Source: Virgibacillus doumboii
GTDB taxonomy: Bacteria; Bacillota; Bacilli; Bacillales; Amphibacillaceae
DNA: 64,000 bases
NCBI RefSeq assembly: GCF_902806455.1
Contig: NZ_CADCWQ010000001.1
Coordinates: 1,736,001-1,800,000, forward strand
Direction of reading: 5' to 3'
The position numbers were made by a program, and so were the translations under genes. The notes under the pieces are model-generated. The model did not search any database, was not told the DNA's origin, and saw nothing but the letters and a program-made list of their open reading frames with translations. This document shows positions 28,631-37,658 of this stretch, piece after piece. How positions within the stretch are numbered: position 1 is the first letter of the stretch; every line of letters begins with the position of its first letter.

Positions 28631-30301
28631 ATGAAGTCTGATATTGAAATCGCGCAACTTGCTGAATTAAAGCCAATCGGAGAAATTGCCGGAAAGCTGG
28701 ATCTTACCGAGGGAGACTGGGAGCCATACGGTCATACGAAAGCAAAACTGTCAGATTCATTACTGAACAAGCTAAAAAATAAACCTGATGGGAAAGTAAT
28801 ATTGGTAACATCCATTAACCCGACACCTGCTGGAGAAGGCAAATCAACTGTTACTGTTGGACTTGGACAGGCACTTAATAAAATAAATAAAAACGCAATA
28901 ATTGCTTTGCGTGAACCATCCTTGGGACCGGTTATGGGTATGAAGGGCGGAGCAGCAGGAGGAGGTTATTCCCAGGTGCTGCCGATGGAAGACATCAATT
29001 TACACTTCACCGGTGACTTGCATGCAATAACAAGTGCGAATAATGCATTATCAGCGATTATTGATAACCATATCCATCGTGGAAATGAATTAAATATCGA
29101 TCCACGACGAATTGAATGGAAGCGTGTTATGGACATGAATGATCGTGTATTGCGTCAAATAGTTGTTGGTTTAGGTGGTCCTTTGCGCGGTGTTCCAAGG
29201 GAAGATGGGTTTAATATTACCGTTGCCTCAGAAATTATGGCTATTTTATGCCTGGCAACAAGTATAGATGATTTAAAAGAAAGACTGTCACGAATTGTTA
29301 TTGGTTATACGTATGACGAAGAACCAGTCACTGTTAAAGACTTAAAAATCGAAGGAGCACTCACGCTTTTACTAAAAGACGCGATCAAACCCAATCTTGT
29401 GCAAACATTTGAAAATACTCCCGCAATCATACATGGAGGGCCATTTGCTAATATTGCACACGGATGCAACAGTATTATGGCGACGAAATCTGCTGCCAAA
29501 CTGGGTGATTATGTAATTACCGAAGCTGGATTTGGAGCTGATTTAGGTGCTGAAAAGTTCCTCGATATCAAGTCCCGTGCCGGTAATATTGATACGGATG
29601 CAGTTGTAATTGTTGCCACTGTAAGAGCATTAAAAATGCATGGCGGAGTGGCAAAAGATAATTTAAAAACTGAAAATGTGGAAGCATTAAAAGCAGGAAT
29701 GAAAAATCTGGAGAAACATATTGAAACAATTGAATATTTTGGTTTACCGTTTGTAGTCGCTATTAATAAATTTCCTGCAGATACAATTGCTGAAACAGAT
29801 TTTATTACAGATTGGTGTAATGAGAGAAATATTGATGTGGCTTTAGCTGATATATTTGCAAAGGGTGGCGACGGCGGTATCGAACTGGCCGAAAAGGTTG
29901 TAGAGAAAGCTGATTCCACCGAAAGGGATTTTAAAAGGATTTATGACCTGGAAGACAGTCTGGAAACAAAAATTAGGAAAGTAGCACAAACAGTTTATGG
30001 TGCGGACGATATAGAAATGTCCACAAGGGCCCAAAAACAGCTCAATTTTTATGAACAGCAAGGATGGGGAAAGCTGCCAATTTGCATGGCAAAAACGCAA
30101 TATTCATTATCAGATGATCCTTCCCTATTGGGTAGACCAACTGGCTTTACCGTTAAAATTAGAGAACTGAGACCATCCATTGGAGCCGGTTTTATTGTAG
30201 TGCTGACAGGGGATATGATGACAATGCCGGGACTGCCGAAACATCCGGCTGCATTGAATATGGATGTAGTGGATGATGGAAAGATTGTGGGTTTATTTTG
30301 A
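28631..30301 (+). CDS. fhs: Formate-tetrahydrofolate ligase
   Basis: Fhs makes 10-formyl-THF from formate, ATP and THF, feeding purine synthesis and formyl-Met-tRNA. The 556-residue protein is of standard length. It has the ATP loop [52 protein letters not shown] and [22 protein letters not shown] precedes the ATG. The downstream HD-domain gene overlaps its stop (TTGATG), so the two are probably co-transcribed. Confidence 0.97.
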   Translation: MKSDIEIAQLAELKPIGEIAGKLDLTEGDWEPYGHTKAKLSDSLLNKLKNKPDGKVILVTSINPTPAGEGKSTVTVGLGQALNKINKNAIIALREPSLGPVMGMKGGAAGGGYSQVLPMEDINLHFTGDLHAITSANNALSAIIDNHIHRGNELNIDPRRIEWKRVMDMNDRVLRQIVVGLGGPLRGVPREDGFNITVASEIMAILCLATSIDDLKERLSRIVIGYTYDEEPVTVKDLKIEGALTLLLKDAIKPNLVQTFENTPAIIHGGPFANIAHGCNSIMATKSAAKLGDYVITEAGFGADLGAEKFLDIKSRAGNIDTDAVVIVATVRALKMHGGVAKDNLKTENVEALKAGMKNLEKHIETIEYFGLPFVVAINKFPADTIAETDFITDWCNERNIDVALADIFAKGGDGGIELAEKVVEKADSTERDFKRIYDLEDSLETKIRKVAQTVYGADDIEMSTRAQKQLNFYEQQGWGKLPICMAKTQYSLSDDPSLLGRPTGFTVKIRELRPSIGAGFIVVLTGDMMTMPGLPKHPAALNMDVVDDGKIVGLF

Positions 30302-30891
30302 TGAATAACCAAGAAAAATTAACAGCGATTCGCGTTTATGTCTATGATATTTTCAATGACGATGCAACCGGTCATGACTTCTTCCATATGAAGCGGGTCG
30401 CTAATACAGCCAAAGCGATTGCAGAGTACGAGAAAGCAGATATATTCATATGTGAAGCCGCAGCATGGATACACGACGTTGGGGATGGAAAGCTTTTTTC
30501 AGACAGTGAAAAAGAACTGGAGAAACTTGAGGAATTTTTACATTCGTTAAATTGTACTTCACAACAAATTGACTATATTAAAACTGCAGCCAAAGATGTT
30601 TCTTTCAGTAAAGGAAAGACACCTGTCACCCTCGAAGGGAAGATTGTCCAAGATGCGGACCGGCTTGATGCGCTTGGAGCTATCGGTATTGCACGAAGCT
30701 TTGCCTTTGGTGGTTCAAATGGGCAATTAATCTGGCATGACAGTAATCATAATAATACATCGGTACAGCATTTTTATGATAAACTGCTTAAATTAAAAAA
30801 TATGATGAATACGGATACAGCTAAACAAATTGCCGAAGAGCGACATCGTTTTATGGAAAAATTCCTGGAACAATTTTTTAAAGAATGGTAA
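30301..30891 (+). CDS. HD-domain phosphohydrolase (YpgQ/YedJ-like)
   Basis: A 196-residue HD-superfamily protein: GHDFFHMKRV supplies the first His, and AAAWIHDVGDGK supplies the His-Asp pair. A later QDADRLDALGAIGIAR segment gives the final Asp. This set is typical of the YpgQ type, reported to hydrolyse nucleoside triphosphates in B. subtilis. The ATG overlaps the fhs stop and has no clear ribosome site of its own, consistent with coupling. Confidence 0.87.
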   Translation: MNNQEKLTAIRVYVYDIFNDDATGHDFFHMKRVANTAKAIAEYEKADIFICEAAAWIHDVGDGKLFSDSEKELEKLEEFLHSLNCTSQQIDYIKTAAKDVSFSKGKTPVTLEGKIVQDADRLDALGAIGIARSFAFGGSNGQLIWHDSNHNNTSVQHFYDKLLKLKNMMNTDTAKQIAEERHRFMEKFLEQFFKEW

Positions 30892-30910
30892 GTATCCGGG
30901 AGAAAATTAA

Positions 30911-30947
30911 ATATCGAGTAGAAAGCAATTTACTTTCTACTCGATAT
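30911..30947. terminator. Hairpin between convergent HD and YndM-like genes
   Basis: A 15-bp perfect stem (ATATCGAGTAGAAAG / CTTTCTACTCGATAT) with a 7-base loop. It lacks a clear T-run on either strand, so terminator function is probable rather than certain. Confidence 0.65.
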
Positions 30948-30949
30948 GT

Positions 30950-31312
30950 CTAATCACTTACTGTTTCTTTTTCAATTCTGCCGCTGCCGAGCAACCAATT
31001 ATGCTGGAAGATTTCAGTTACCGCAAGCAGCGCACCAGTCAATATCGCTCCGAAAAAAGTAACTTCCGTATCCACTAAGAACATCGAACCGAAATAGACA
31101 ATCAACGTGGAAGCAATAAAATCCATAAACACACTTAACCAATTTGTTTCTTCACGTAACATAGCTCTCTCCATAAAATAACCTGCAAAAGCTAACACAA
31201 CTCCAAGAATAATAGGTTGATACCAGTACCCGAAGTCAACATTTGGAAATATCCATGAAGCAAGAAACAGGCTAATTGGGCATATAATTAATTTTACTAT
31301 TAATCCGGTCAT
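30950..31312 (-). CDS. YndM-like membrane protein (DUF2512)
   Basis: A 120-residue protein with four predicted membrane helices (about 3-22, 30-48, 58-78 and 84-104) and a short C-terminal tail. The IICPISLFLASWIFPNV opening and GALLAVTEIFQHNWLL ending match the small Bacillus YndM/DUF2512 family of unknown function. It stands alone between convergent genes. Confidence 0.75.
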   Translation of the reverse strand: MTGLIVKLIICPISLFLASWIFPNVDFGYWYQPIILGVVLAFAGYFMERAMLREETNWLSVFMDFIASTLIVYFGSMFLVDTEVTFFGAILTGALLAVTEIFQHNWLLGSGRIEKETVSD

Positions 31313-31392
31313 TTCTATACCACCTTTACAGTTTATACATTATTAGTATTTACCATAAAAGCAGGATTAATCCGGAATAATACCAATAAACA

Positions 31393-32415
31393 CTAATTTA
31401 CTCTTCTGGCACCCAGGTACCGTTGATTCCAATACGAATTCTTCAATTTGCTTATTTCTACCCCGCGTGACTCACCAGCGTGAATAAATTTACCATTACC
31501 AATATAAATTCCCATATGAGAAGGTCCGGGTTTATACGTTTCAAAAAATACCAGATCTCCAACTGAAGGGCTGTTTACATGTTGTGTAAAATTCCACGTA
31601 TCACTGACCGTCCGGGGCAAAGTGATGTTTTGTGTGCCAAAAATGTATTGTATAAAACCACTGCAGTCAAATCCGCTTGGTGATTCACCACCCCATACGT
31701 ATGGAGTTCCTATTTGTGCATATGCTTCTTCAATAACTTTTGTGTATGTCGCACCTGTAACGTCAACCTTCTTAGGTTCCTGCTGTTCCTCTTTTGTCTC
31801 TTTTTTAACTGTCTCTTTTTCGACTTTTTGTTCAACTTGTTCATCGTCTGATTCATATAACGCTGTAAGGGATGATTGTGATACTTCATTCACCAGATCA
31901 AGGTCATGTTCTTTTTCTGCAGTTTCCAGTGCTTTTTTTGTAAGAGGACCATAGATTCCGTCAATTTCACCTGTGTAATAACCAAAATACTCCAATGCCT
32001 TCTGTACAATTTTAACGTCTTCACTGTGCATACCCGGATAAATAGATTCTGACATATTTTTAATTTGGTCCATGTATTTTTTCTTTTCTTTTACAATCAT
32101 TACATTTAATGTTTTAAAATCGCCTTGACCGGTAACTTTTATGTTGTTGTCTGCCTGAAACTTTTTTAGGGCATGCTCGGTTAATACGGCAAAATCACCA
32201 TCAATTTCATCTTCATAGTAGGATAGTTTGTTAAGTTTGTGCTGAAGTATCCGAACAACCTCTCCTTGCTGTCCATACTGCGCTTGCCCGGCTTCCATTA
32301 ATTGTTTATTCTGAAGTACAGGATATGCATCAACGTAAACAGCAAACGGTTGACTTAACACGTAGCTGTATAGAACTGAGTGTTTAACTACTTGCTCGAC
32401 AGTACCATTCAGCAT
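31393..32415 (-). CDS. NlpC/P60 cell-wall hydrolase with two peptidoglycan-binding domains
   Basis: A 340-residue protein, probably secreted. Residues 8-30 (VEQVVKHSVLYSYVLSQPF..VDA) could be an atypical signal peptide. Two PG_binding_1 repeats follow (about 48-107 and 127-187, each with E/DGxxG-LT-AL), then a Glu/Lys-rich linker (190-217) and an NlpC/P60 domain with C251 (FDCSGFI), H300 and H312. Such enzymes cut gamma-D-Glu-diaminopimelate bonds. The ATG at 32415 follows AAAGGGGA; a longer frame would overlap the thyA promoter region. Confidence 0.88.
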   Translation of the reverse strand: MLNGTVEQVVKHSVLYSYVLSQPFAVYVDAYPVLQNKQLMEAGQAQYGQQGEVVRILQHKLNKLSYYEDEIDGDFAVLTEHALKKFQADNNIKVTGQGDFKTLNVMIVKEKKKYMDQIKNMSESIYPGMHSEDVKIVQKALEYFGYYTGEIDGIYGPLTKKALETAEKEHDLDLVNEVSQSSLTALYESDDEQVEQKVEKETVKKETKEEQQEPKKVDVTGATYTKVIEEAYAQIGTPYVWGGESPSGFDCSGFIQYIFGTQNITLPRTVSDTWNFTQHVNSPSVGDLVFFETYKPGPSHMGIYIGNGKFIHAGESRGVEISKLKNSYWNQRYLGARRVN

Positions 32416-32570
32416 GCAAATATCCCCTTTCCTGTAGACTCTTCTTAACAGATTTATGTCGATTTCATGTTGATTATGCTCCTTCCAGTTTACGTTTGTG
32501 TTACAATAAATTAAGTTATAATGATACATAAATATTTTTGTATTATGATCGATATGTGGAGGATGATAAC

Positions 32571-33527
32571 ATGCCAAAAGGTGAACAAGCCTATCTTGAT
32601 TTGTGTAAACATGTACTGGAAAATGGAACTAAAAAAGAAGACCGGACCAATACTGGCACATATTCCGCTTTTGGTCATCAAATGCGTTTTGATCTTAGTC
32701 AAGGCTTTCCGCTTCTTACGACAAAGAAGGTTCCATTCCGTTTAATTGCAAGTGAATTGTTATGGTTTATTAAAGGGGATACGAATATCCGTTATCTATT
32801 GCAAAACAATAATAATATTTGGAATGAATGGGCTTTTAAGAATTGGGTGGAAAGTGCAGATTACGTCGGACCCGACATGACAGATTTTGGTAATCGGAGT
32901 CAGCGGGATTCTGAATTTAATCAGGTATATCAAAAACAAATGGGTATCTTTAAAGAAAAAATTTTGCATGATGATGCTTTTGCTGGTCAGTTTGGGGATC
33001 TGGGATCGGTTTACGGAAAACAGTGGCGTGACTGGAAAACCTCTTCAGACGAGACAATTGATCAATTAAAAAACGTGATTGATTCAATTCGCAACAAACC
33101 GGATTCCCGCAGACATATTGTATCGGCATGGAATCCAGAAGATATTCCCAATATGGCATTGCCGCCGTGTCACACGTTGTTTCAATTTTATGTAGCAGAA
33201 GGCAAACTTTCTTGTCAGTTGTATCAGCGCAGCGGTGACGTATTTCTTGGTGTGCCCTTCAATATCGCAAGTTATGCCCTGTTGACCTTGCTGATTGCTC
33301 ATGAGTGCAATCTTGAACCAGGTGAGTTTGTTCATACACTGGGTGATGCACATATATACTCGAATCATGTTGAACAAGTAAAAACCCAGCTTGGCCGTGA
33401 TAATAGGGCGTTTCCGGAACTGAAGATAAATAAAGATAAACATTCCATTTTTGACTTTGAATTATCCGATTTTGAATTGGTTAATTATAACCCGCATCCG
33501 TCGATAAAAGCACCAATTGCAGTTTAG
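32571..33527 (+). CDS. thyA: Thymidylate synthase
   Basis: ThyA makes dTMP from dUMP and methylene-THF. The 318-residue protein is the long type (as in Lactobacillus casei), with an insertion around [19 protein letters not shown]. The catalytic Cys is C200 ([12 protein letters not shown]), followed by [19 protein letters not shown] and [15 protein letters not shown] 32571 lies 7 bases after GGAGGA. DHFR, encoded next, regenerates the THF that this enzyme oxidises to DHF. Confidence 0.97.
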   Translation: MPKGEQAYLDLCKHVLENGTKKEDRTNTGTYSAFGHQMRFDLSQGFPLLTTKKVPFRLIASELLWFIKGDTNIRYLLQNNNNIWNEWAFKNWVESADYVGPDMTDFGNRSQRDSEFNQVYQKQMGIFKEKILHDDAFAGQFGDLGSVYGKQWRDWKTSSDETIDQLKNVIDSIRNKPDSRRHIVSAWNPEDIPNMALPPCHTLFQFYVAEGKLSCQLYQRSGDVFLGVPFNIASYALLTLLIAHECNLEPGEFVHTLGDAHIYSNHVEQVKTQLGRDNRAFPELKINKDKHSIFDFELSDFELVNYNPHPSIKAPIAV

Positions 33528-33554
33528 TCATTATTTCAAGGAGGGAAACCGTTT

Positions 33555-34043
33555 ATGATTTCGTTACTTGTAGCTATGGATAGCAACCGAACGATTGGTG
33601 CTGAAGGTGATTTACCCTGGCGTTTACCAAATGACCTGAAATTTTTTAAAGAAAAAACTACCGGCAACACGATTATTATGGGTAGAAAGACCTTCGAATC
33701 AATCGGAAAAGCTTTGCCAAATCGTAAAAATGTGGTAATTACACGGCAACAAACTGATTTTCCTGACGGGTTGGATGTAATTGATAATCTCGATATAATC
33801 CGTGAATGGACTAAAGAAAATCCCGACAAAGAATATTTCGTTATTGGGGGAGGCAATATCTTTAAACAGATACTGCCTGATGCAGACCGTATGTATATTA
33901 CACTGATTGATGAAATATTTGAAGGAGATACATACTTCCCTGAGTTTTCTGATAAAGAATGGACGATAACAACAAAAGAAAAAGGGGAGAAGAATGAGAA
34001 GAATCCCTACGATTACTATTTTTTGCAATATGACCGAAAATGA
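33555..34043 (+). CDS. dfrA: Dihydrofolate reductase
   Basis: DHFR reduces dihydrofolate with NADPH. The 162-residue protein has W22 and catalytic acid D27 (DLPWRLPNDLKFFK), the NADPH segment MGRKTFESIGKALPNRKN and the late VIGGGNIF. AAGGAGGG precedes the ATG. It forms a folate pair with thyA, and mobA follows 16 bp later, suggesting a shared transcript. No substitution that would obviously change trimethoprim response was examined. Confidence 0.96.
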   Translation: MISLLVAMDSNRTIGAEGDLPWRLPNDLKFFKEKTTGNTIIMGRKTFESIGKALPNRKNVVITRQQTDFPDGLDVIDNLDIIREWTKENPDKEYFVIGGGNIFKQILPDADRMYITLIDEIFEGDTYFPEFSDKEWTITTKEKGEKNEKNPYDYYFLQYDRK

Positions 34044-34059
34044 TAGGCAGTGATTGCAT

Positions 34060-34638
34060 ATGAATATTTGTGGAGTTGTTCTCACCGGCGGAGAGTCATC
34101 CCGTATGGGAACGAATAAGTCGTTACTGACATTAACCGGCAAACCAGTTATTGAGCATATTACTACTGAACTCAAAACTTGCAGTAATTCGGTTTCAGTA
34201 ATTACTAATGATCCTCCATCATATAAGTTTCTTGGTACAAATTTATACGCGGACAGATATCCTGGTAAAGGTCCATTAGCTGGTCTTGAATCGGCGATTT
34301 ACCATGGTGATGCGAGTGTATACTTATGTGCAGCTTGTGACATGCCATTTGTAAGTAAGGAAGTTTATAATTATTTATTGAACGCTTTACAGGACTTTGA
34401 TGCAGTTATTCCAGTTTATAATAAAAAACTCCACCCGCTTTCCGGAATTTATACCAATAAAATATTGCCGAAAATACAGCAGCAATTGGATAATGACGAA
34501 CGAAAGGTCAGGGGACTGTTTGATCATATTAGCGTCAATTATATTAGTACGTACGGGAACATTCCGGAAAATGTTTTAACAAGACATTTTTTTAATATGA
34601 ATTATCCGGATCAGTATGAATCGGCAAAGCTGTTATAA
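34060..34638 (+). CDS. mobA: Molybdenum cofactor guanylyltransferase
   Basis: MobA adds GMP to Mo-molybdopterin, giving the bis-MGD cofactor of enzymes such as NarG (42.8 kb here). The 192-residue protein has the nucleotide loop LTGGESSRMGTNKSLL, KGPLAGLESAI and the metal site CAACDMPF. ATG 34060 is used; a TTG two codons earlier is possible. It is set in the thyA-dfrA unit rather than with other moa/moe genes, none of which are in the window. Confidence 0.92.
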   Translation: MNICGVVLTGGESSRMGTNKSLLTLTGKPVIEHITTELKTCSNSVSVITNDPPSYKFLGTNLYADRYPGKGPLAGLESAIYHGDASVYLCAACDMPFVSKEVYNYLLNALQDFDAVIPVYNKKLHPLSGIYTNKILPKIQQQLDNDERKVRGLFDHISVNYISTYGNIPENVLTRHFFNMNYPDQYESAKLL

Positions 34639-34789
34639 GTTGTTAAATAATCGATAGTCGTGTTAAACTATATACGATTAGTGATAGATTTAAGGAAAAA
34701 TTTGAACGTTTTGTGTATTTTTTATGTGATTATATAAAATTTAGTCATTTAGATTTATAATAAGAACTAACTACAAATGAGGTGTACAT

Positions 34790-34996
34790 ATGTTTTCAAG
34801 TATTGGATTTCCAGGATTACTCTTAATCCTACTTATTGCTCTAGTTATATTTGGTCCAAAAAAACTGCCTGAAATCGGTAAAGCGGCCGGCCAAACGCTG
34901 CGTGAATTCAAACACTCGGCAAAGGATCTGACAGGGGATGTTACCGATGAGGTTAAAGAAACAAAACAGATCGTTAAAGGGGAAAACAGCAAATAA
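34790..34996 (+). CDS. tatA: Twin-arginine translocase subunit TatA, copy 1
   Basis: A 68-residue TatA/E protein: a short N-out membrane helix (about 6-20, [17 protein letters not shown]), the [21 protein letters not shown] hinge and amphipathic helix, and a charged tail. It forms the protein-conducting assembly with TatC for folded Tat substrates. GAGGTGT precedes the ATG. It is followed after 18 bp by a second, closely similar tatA. Confidence 0.95.
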   Translation: MFSSIGFPGLLLILLIALVIFGPKKLPEIGKAAGQTLREFKHSAKDLTGDVTDEVKETKQIVKGENSK

Positions 34997-35014
34997 TTCT
35001 GTGGAGTGATATAA

Positions 35015-35203
35015 ATGTTCAGTAGCATCGGTTTTCCAGGGTTAATTTTAATTCTAATCATTGCATTGATCGTTTTCGGCCCCTCTAAATTGCCCGAAAT
35101 CGGCAAAGCTGTTGGCAGTTCGTTAAAAGAATTCAAAAATGCAACAAAAGATATTGTTTCAGATGATGATTCCCGTAAAAATGATAAATCATCGAATAAA
35201 TAA
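35015..35203 (+). CDS. tatA: Twin-arginine translocase subunit TatA, copy 2
   Basis: A 62-residue paralogue of the preceding gene. The first 43 residues are nearly the same ([36 protein letters not shown]), while the tails differ ([13 protein letters not shown]). The pair looks like a tandem duplication within a tatA-tatA-tatC operon. GTGGAGTGAT precedes the ATG. Confidence 0.93.
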   Translation: MFSSIGFPGLILILIIALIVFGPSKLPEIGKAVGSSLKEFKNATKDIVSDDDSRKNDKSSNK

Positions 35204-35267
35204 TTGAGTTTGCGAAGGTGTAGGGGGAGATTCCTTACATCTTCTTTTGTGCTGGGAGAGTGTAAGA

Positions 35268-36032
35268 ATGTCTGAAGATGAACGATATGAACATAAAAAA
35301 GAAATGAACGTGGTCGGGCATTTATCTGAATTAAGAAACAGGCTTATTGTAACTGCGATTATTTTCATCGCATTGTTTATTGTCGGGTTTATCTATGTTG
35401 AACCGATTTATTACTTTTTTGAAAACGATCTTAACTTCAAATTGACCATTACCGGGTTAACTGATACTGTTTCCGTATATTTAACTCTCGCGGGACTTGT
35501 TGCCATAATTGGAACATTACCACTTTTATGCCTGCAAATATGGTTGTTTATTAAACCGGGTTTAACTAAATCAGAACAGAAAGCTTCATTAATTTATATC
35601 CCGGCTGTATTCATTTTATTTATTGGCGGACTGGTCTTTGGGTATCTTATTTTTGTTGAACTTATTATTCCATTTTTGCTCTCGCTTAACGATGGTATGT
35701 TTAACGAATTATTTACATATGACAGGTACTTCAAATTGTTGTTTCGAATTGTTATCCCGTTTGCAGTTTTCTTTGAACTTCCAATTGTTGTTATGTTTTT
35801 AACTTCCTTGGGAATACTTACGCCGGCATTTTTGCGAAAAACGAGAAAGTACGGCTATCTTATTCTTGTTATCGTTGCAGCGATGATTACTCCTCCAGAT
35901 TTTGTGTTACAGCTTGTCGCAGCGGTACCATTAATCCTTTTATATGAAATCAGCATTTACTTATCCGGAATCGTTTATCGTAAAAAGCTTAAAAAACACC
36001 GGGAATTTATGGAGAAGGACAGTTTTGAATAG
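35268..36032 (+). CDS. tatC: Twin-arginine translocase subunit TatC
   Basis: The signal-peptide receptor of the Tat system, 254 residues with six membrane helices. The N-terminal NVVGHLSELRNRLIV with conserved Glu, LCLQIWLFIKPGLTKSEQK, and AAMITPPDFVLQLVAAVPLILLYEISI are hallmarks. ATG 35268 lies 7 bases after GGGAGAG; the frame extends 7 codons upstream without support. The yozE-like gene follows after 12 bp. Confidence 0.95.
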   Translation: MSEDERYEHKKEMNVVGHLSELRNRLIVTAIIFIALFIVGFIYVEPIYYFFENDLNFKLTITGLTDTVSVYLTLAGLVAIIGTLPLLCLQIWLFIKPGLTKSEQKASLIYIPAVFILFIGGLVFGYLIFVELIIPFLLSLNDGMFNELFTYDRYFKLLFRIVIPFAVFFELPIVVMFLTSLGILTPAFLRKTRKYGYLILVIVAAMITPPDFVLQLVAAVPLILLYEISIYLSGIVYRKKLKKHREFMEKDSFE

Positions 36033-36044
36033 GGGGGAAAATCC

Positions 36045-36266
36045 ATGCGTTCGTTTTACCATTATATGATGACCTACAGGGGAAAAAAGCAAGCAGATGA
36101 TATAAGCCGGCTTGCTGACTGGATGTTTCATGATCATGATTTCCCCAAACATTCTGCAGACTATGATGAAATCAGCGATTATTTGGAATGGAACAGCCCT
36201 TTTGTAAATGCATTGAACGTATTTGATCAGCTTTGGGATGCTTATAAAAATAAAAGTATTAATTAA
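36045..36266 (+). CDS. YozE-like protein (UPF0346, SAM-like fold)
   Basis: A 73-residue protein whose RSFYHYMMTYRGKKQADDISRLADWMFHDHDFPK start and DYDEISDYLEWN core match Bacillus YozE. The family has a sterile-alpha-motif-like helical fold and no known function. GGGGGGAAA precedes the ATG. It closes the tat transcript, with a terminator just after the stop. Confidence 0.85.
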   Translation: MRSFYHYMMTYRGKKQADDISRLADWMFHDHDFPKHSADYDEISDYLEWNSPFVNALNVFDQLWDAYKNKSIN

Positions 36267-36290
36267 GCTCTGGTATTTCCAGAGCTTTTA
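36265..36290 (+). terminator. Terminator after the tat operon
   Basis: AGCTCTGG / CCAGAGCT stem with a 5-base loop and TTT tail, overlapping the yozE-like stop codon and the end of the convergent yolD-like gene. Confidence 0.8.
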
Positions 36291-36614
36291 TATGGATACA
36301 GCTATTATATCGTGGAAAGGTATTGTAAGTTTTGTATCACTTATCGTCCATAAAGTAAGATTATTTGCATCACTATCCAGCACAGTAATTATTCCATTTT
36401 GATTAAAAATTTCTCCATTTGAATAATAGGATAGTGTAACTGCTGCCTGACTTTTAAATGCTTCCAGTATTTGTCCATTAAGCATCTCTATTTGCTGTGA
36501 ATCCAGTACAGGCCTTGCTGTTTTATGATCCTCCTGCCACATTTCTTTAAGCAGCTTGACATGCTCCGGAAGCATTAATGATATCCATTTTATCGTACCA
36601 CGGTCATTTGACAT
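36288..36614 (-). CDS. YolD-like protein
   Basis: A 108-residue protein with DRGTIKWISLMLPEHVKLL at the start and a late ITVLDSDANNLTL segment, typical of the YolD-like family. YolD-like genes usually sit beside UmuC/DinB-type Y-family polymerases (uvrX) and are SOS-linked; no polymerase is adjacent here. A LexA-type box lies between its -35 and -10 (see 36642-36655). GAGGTGAT precedes the ATG. Molecular function is unknown. Confidence 0.85.
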   Translation of the reverse strand: MSNDRGTIKWISLMLPEHVKLLKEMWQEDHKTARPVLDSQQIEMLNGQILEAFKSQAAVTLSYYSNGEIFNQNGIITVLDSDANNLTLWTISDTKLTIPFHDIIAVSI

Positions 36615-36634
36615 TTTTAATCACCTCATTATTA

Positions 36635-36664
36635 TTATATACGAACATAGGTTCCTAATTCAAT
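36635..36664 (-). promoter_or_regulatory. Promoter of the yolD-like gene
   Basis: On the minus strand TTGAAT, an 18-base spacer and TATAAT, with the LexA-type box lying inside the spacer. Confidence 0.65.
36642..36655. promoter_or_regulatory. LexA (DinR) box controlling the yolD-like gene
   Basis: CGAACATAGGTTCC matches CGAACRNRYGTTYC at 13 of 14 positions. A weaker second match, TGAACAAACGTTTG (12 of 14), lies at 36676-36689. Otherwise the 303-bp gene-free stretch 36615-36917 shows only the yolD-like promoter and a possible -10 (TATACT, 36881-36886) for the small gene at 36918. Confidence 0.65.
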
Positions 36665-36917
36665 TAAAAAATGGTTGAACAAACGTTTGATTAACTTAAA
36701 TTTATTATCATTTGTTGTGCATAAATATCCACAAATTCACATTGTTTCGTCAAAGTTTGCATAATATTTGTTAGTTTATGTTGTATCATGCGGTTGCCCG
36801 GGAAATATTTACTGAAATAAGGTTAGAAATGGTTCATAAAATCGTCAAAATAATGAGTCGTTTTAACAATTATGATAGCTTATACTAAAGATATAAGAGT
36901 AGGAAAGAAGGGATAAT

Positions 36918-36998
36918 ATGTTTACAGCAATTGTATTTGGTATTATTCTCACAGGAACCATTGGATTTATTATTGCATCCGAGGTAAGCGCTGACTAA
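36918..36998 (+). CDS. 26-residue membrane peptide, not recognised
   Basis: A 27-codon frame encoding MFTAIVFGIILTGTIGFIIASEVSAD, split as a single hydrophobic helix (residues 3-20) and a short acidic end. It has a ribosome site (AGAAGGG, 8 bases before ATG), a possible -10 (TATACT) about 35 bp upstream, and a strong terminator 9 bp after the stop. That packaging argues for a real small gene. It could be a membrane-inserted regulator or a toxin-like peptide; nothing in the sequence decides. Confidence 0.6.
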   Translation: MFTAIVFGIILTGTIGFIIASEVSAD

Positions 36999-37006
36999 TC
37001 ATCTTC

Positions 37007-37039
37007 AAAACCTTTACTGGCGACAGTAAAGGTTTTTTA
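37007..37039 (+). terminator. Terminator after the 26-residue peptide gene
   Basis: AAAACCTTTACTG / CAGTAAAGGTTTT, a 13-bp perfect stem with a 4-base loop and a T-run. Confidence 0.92.
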
Positions 37040-37123
37040 TCCAATTCAGTGATTACTGCCTACACCCTTTTACAATTAATACGTACAATAATCTAGAAAA
37101 TTGTATTTGAAAGGGAGGATATT

Positions 37124-37576
37124 ATGGTATGGCCCATACAGCAGCTGCCGCCGAATAATCAACCATCTATGAACCGTGGTTTTCAGGGAAACAATATGCA
37201 TCCGATGATGTACCGAAATTTGCCACAACAACCTGGTCGAAGTTTGCTTTCTCCGGACCGGATCGGAGGACTTACTCAAAAGTTGAATAATGTACAGCAA
37301 GTATTGAAAGTTATTCAAACTACAGCCCCAATCGTGCAGCAATATGCCCCAATAGTCAAAAATATTCCAACGATGTTCCAATTAATGAAAGCGCTAAAAG
37401 AAAGTGATGATACAGACGATGACGAGGATGATGAACTGGAGGAATCAGACAATCATTTAGAGGGTGAAGAGGAGGAGGCAGGTGAAACTGCTGTTTATAC
37501 TGAGGCGCAGGTTGAAACCGACAACCAAATAACTAATGACAATACTGGTAAATCCACACCAAAACTATATATATAA
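37124..37576 (+). CDS. VrrA/YqfQ-like protein
   Basis: A 150-residue protein with a Pro/Asn/Gln-rich N-terminus (1-50), a conserved helical core NVQQVLKVIQTTAPIVQQYAPIVKNIPTMFQLMKAL (positions about 56-91), and a strongly acidic tail (DDTDDDEDDELEESD...). The core is that of the YqfQ/VrrA family of spore-formers, whose role is unknown. AAAGGGAGGA precedes the ATG. It is a single-gene unit. Confidence 0.75.
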   Translation: MVWPIQQLPPNNQPSMNRGFQGNNMHPMMYRNLPQQPGRSLLSPDRIGGLTQKLNNVQQVLKVIQTTAPIVQQYAPIVKNIPTMFQLMKALKESDDTDDDEDDELEESDNHLEGEEEEAGETAVYTEAQVETDNQITNDNTGKSTPKLYI

Positions 37577-37658
37577 CTATAGGCGCACAACTTGATTTTT
37601 TTTACTAAAAGCGGAAAAATAGGGATAAGATATACATGAACTGAATGGAGGGATTTCA

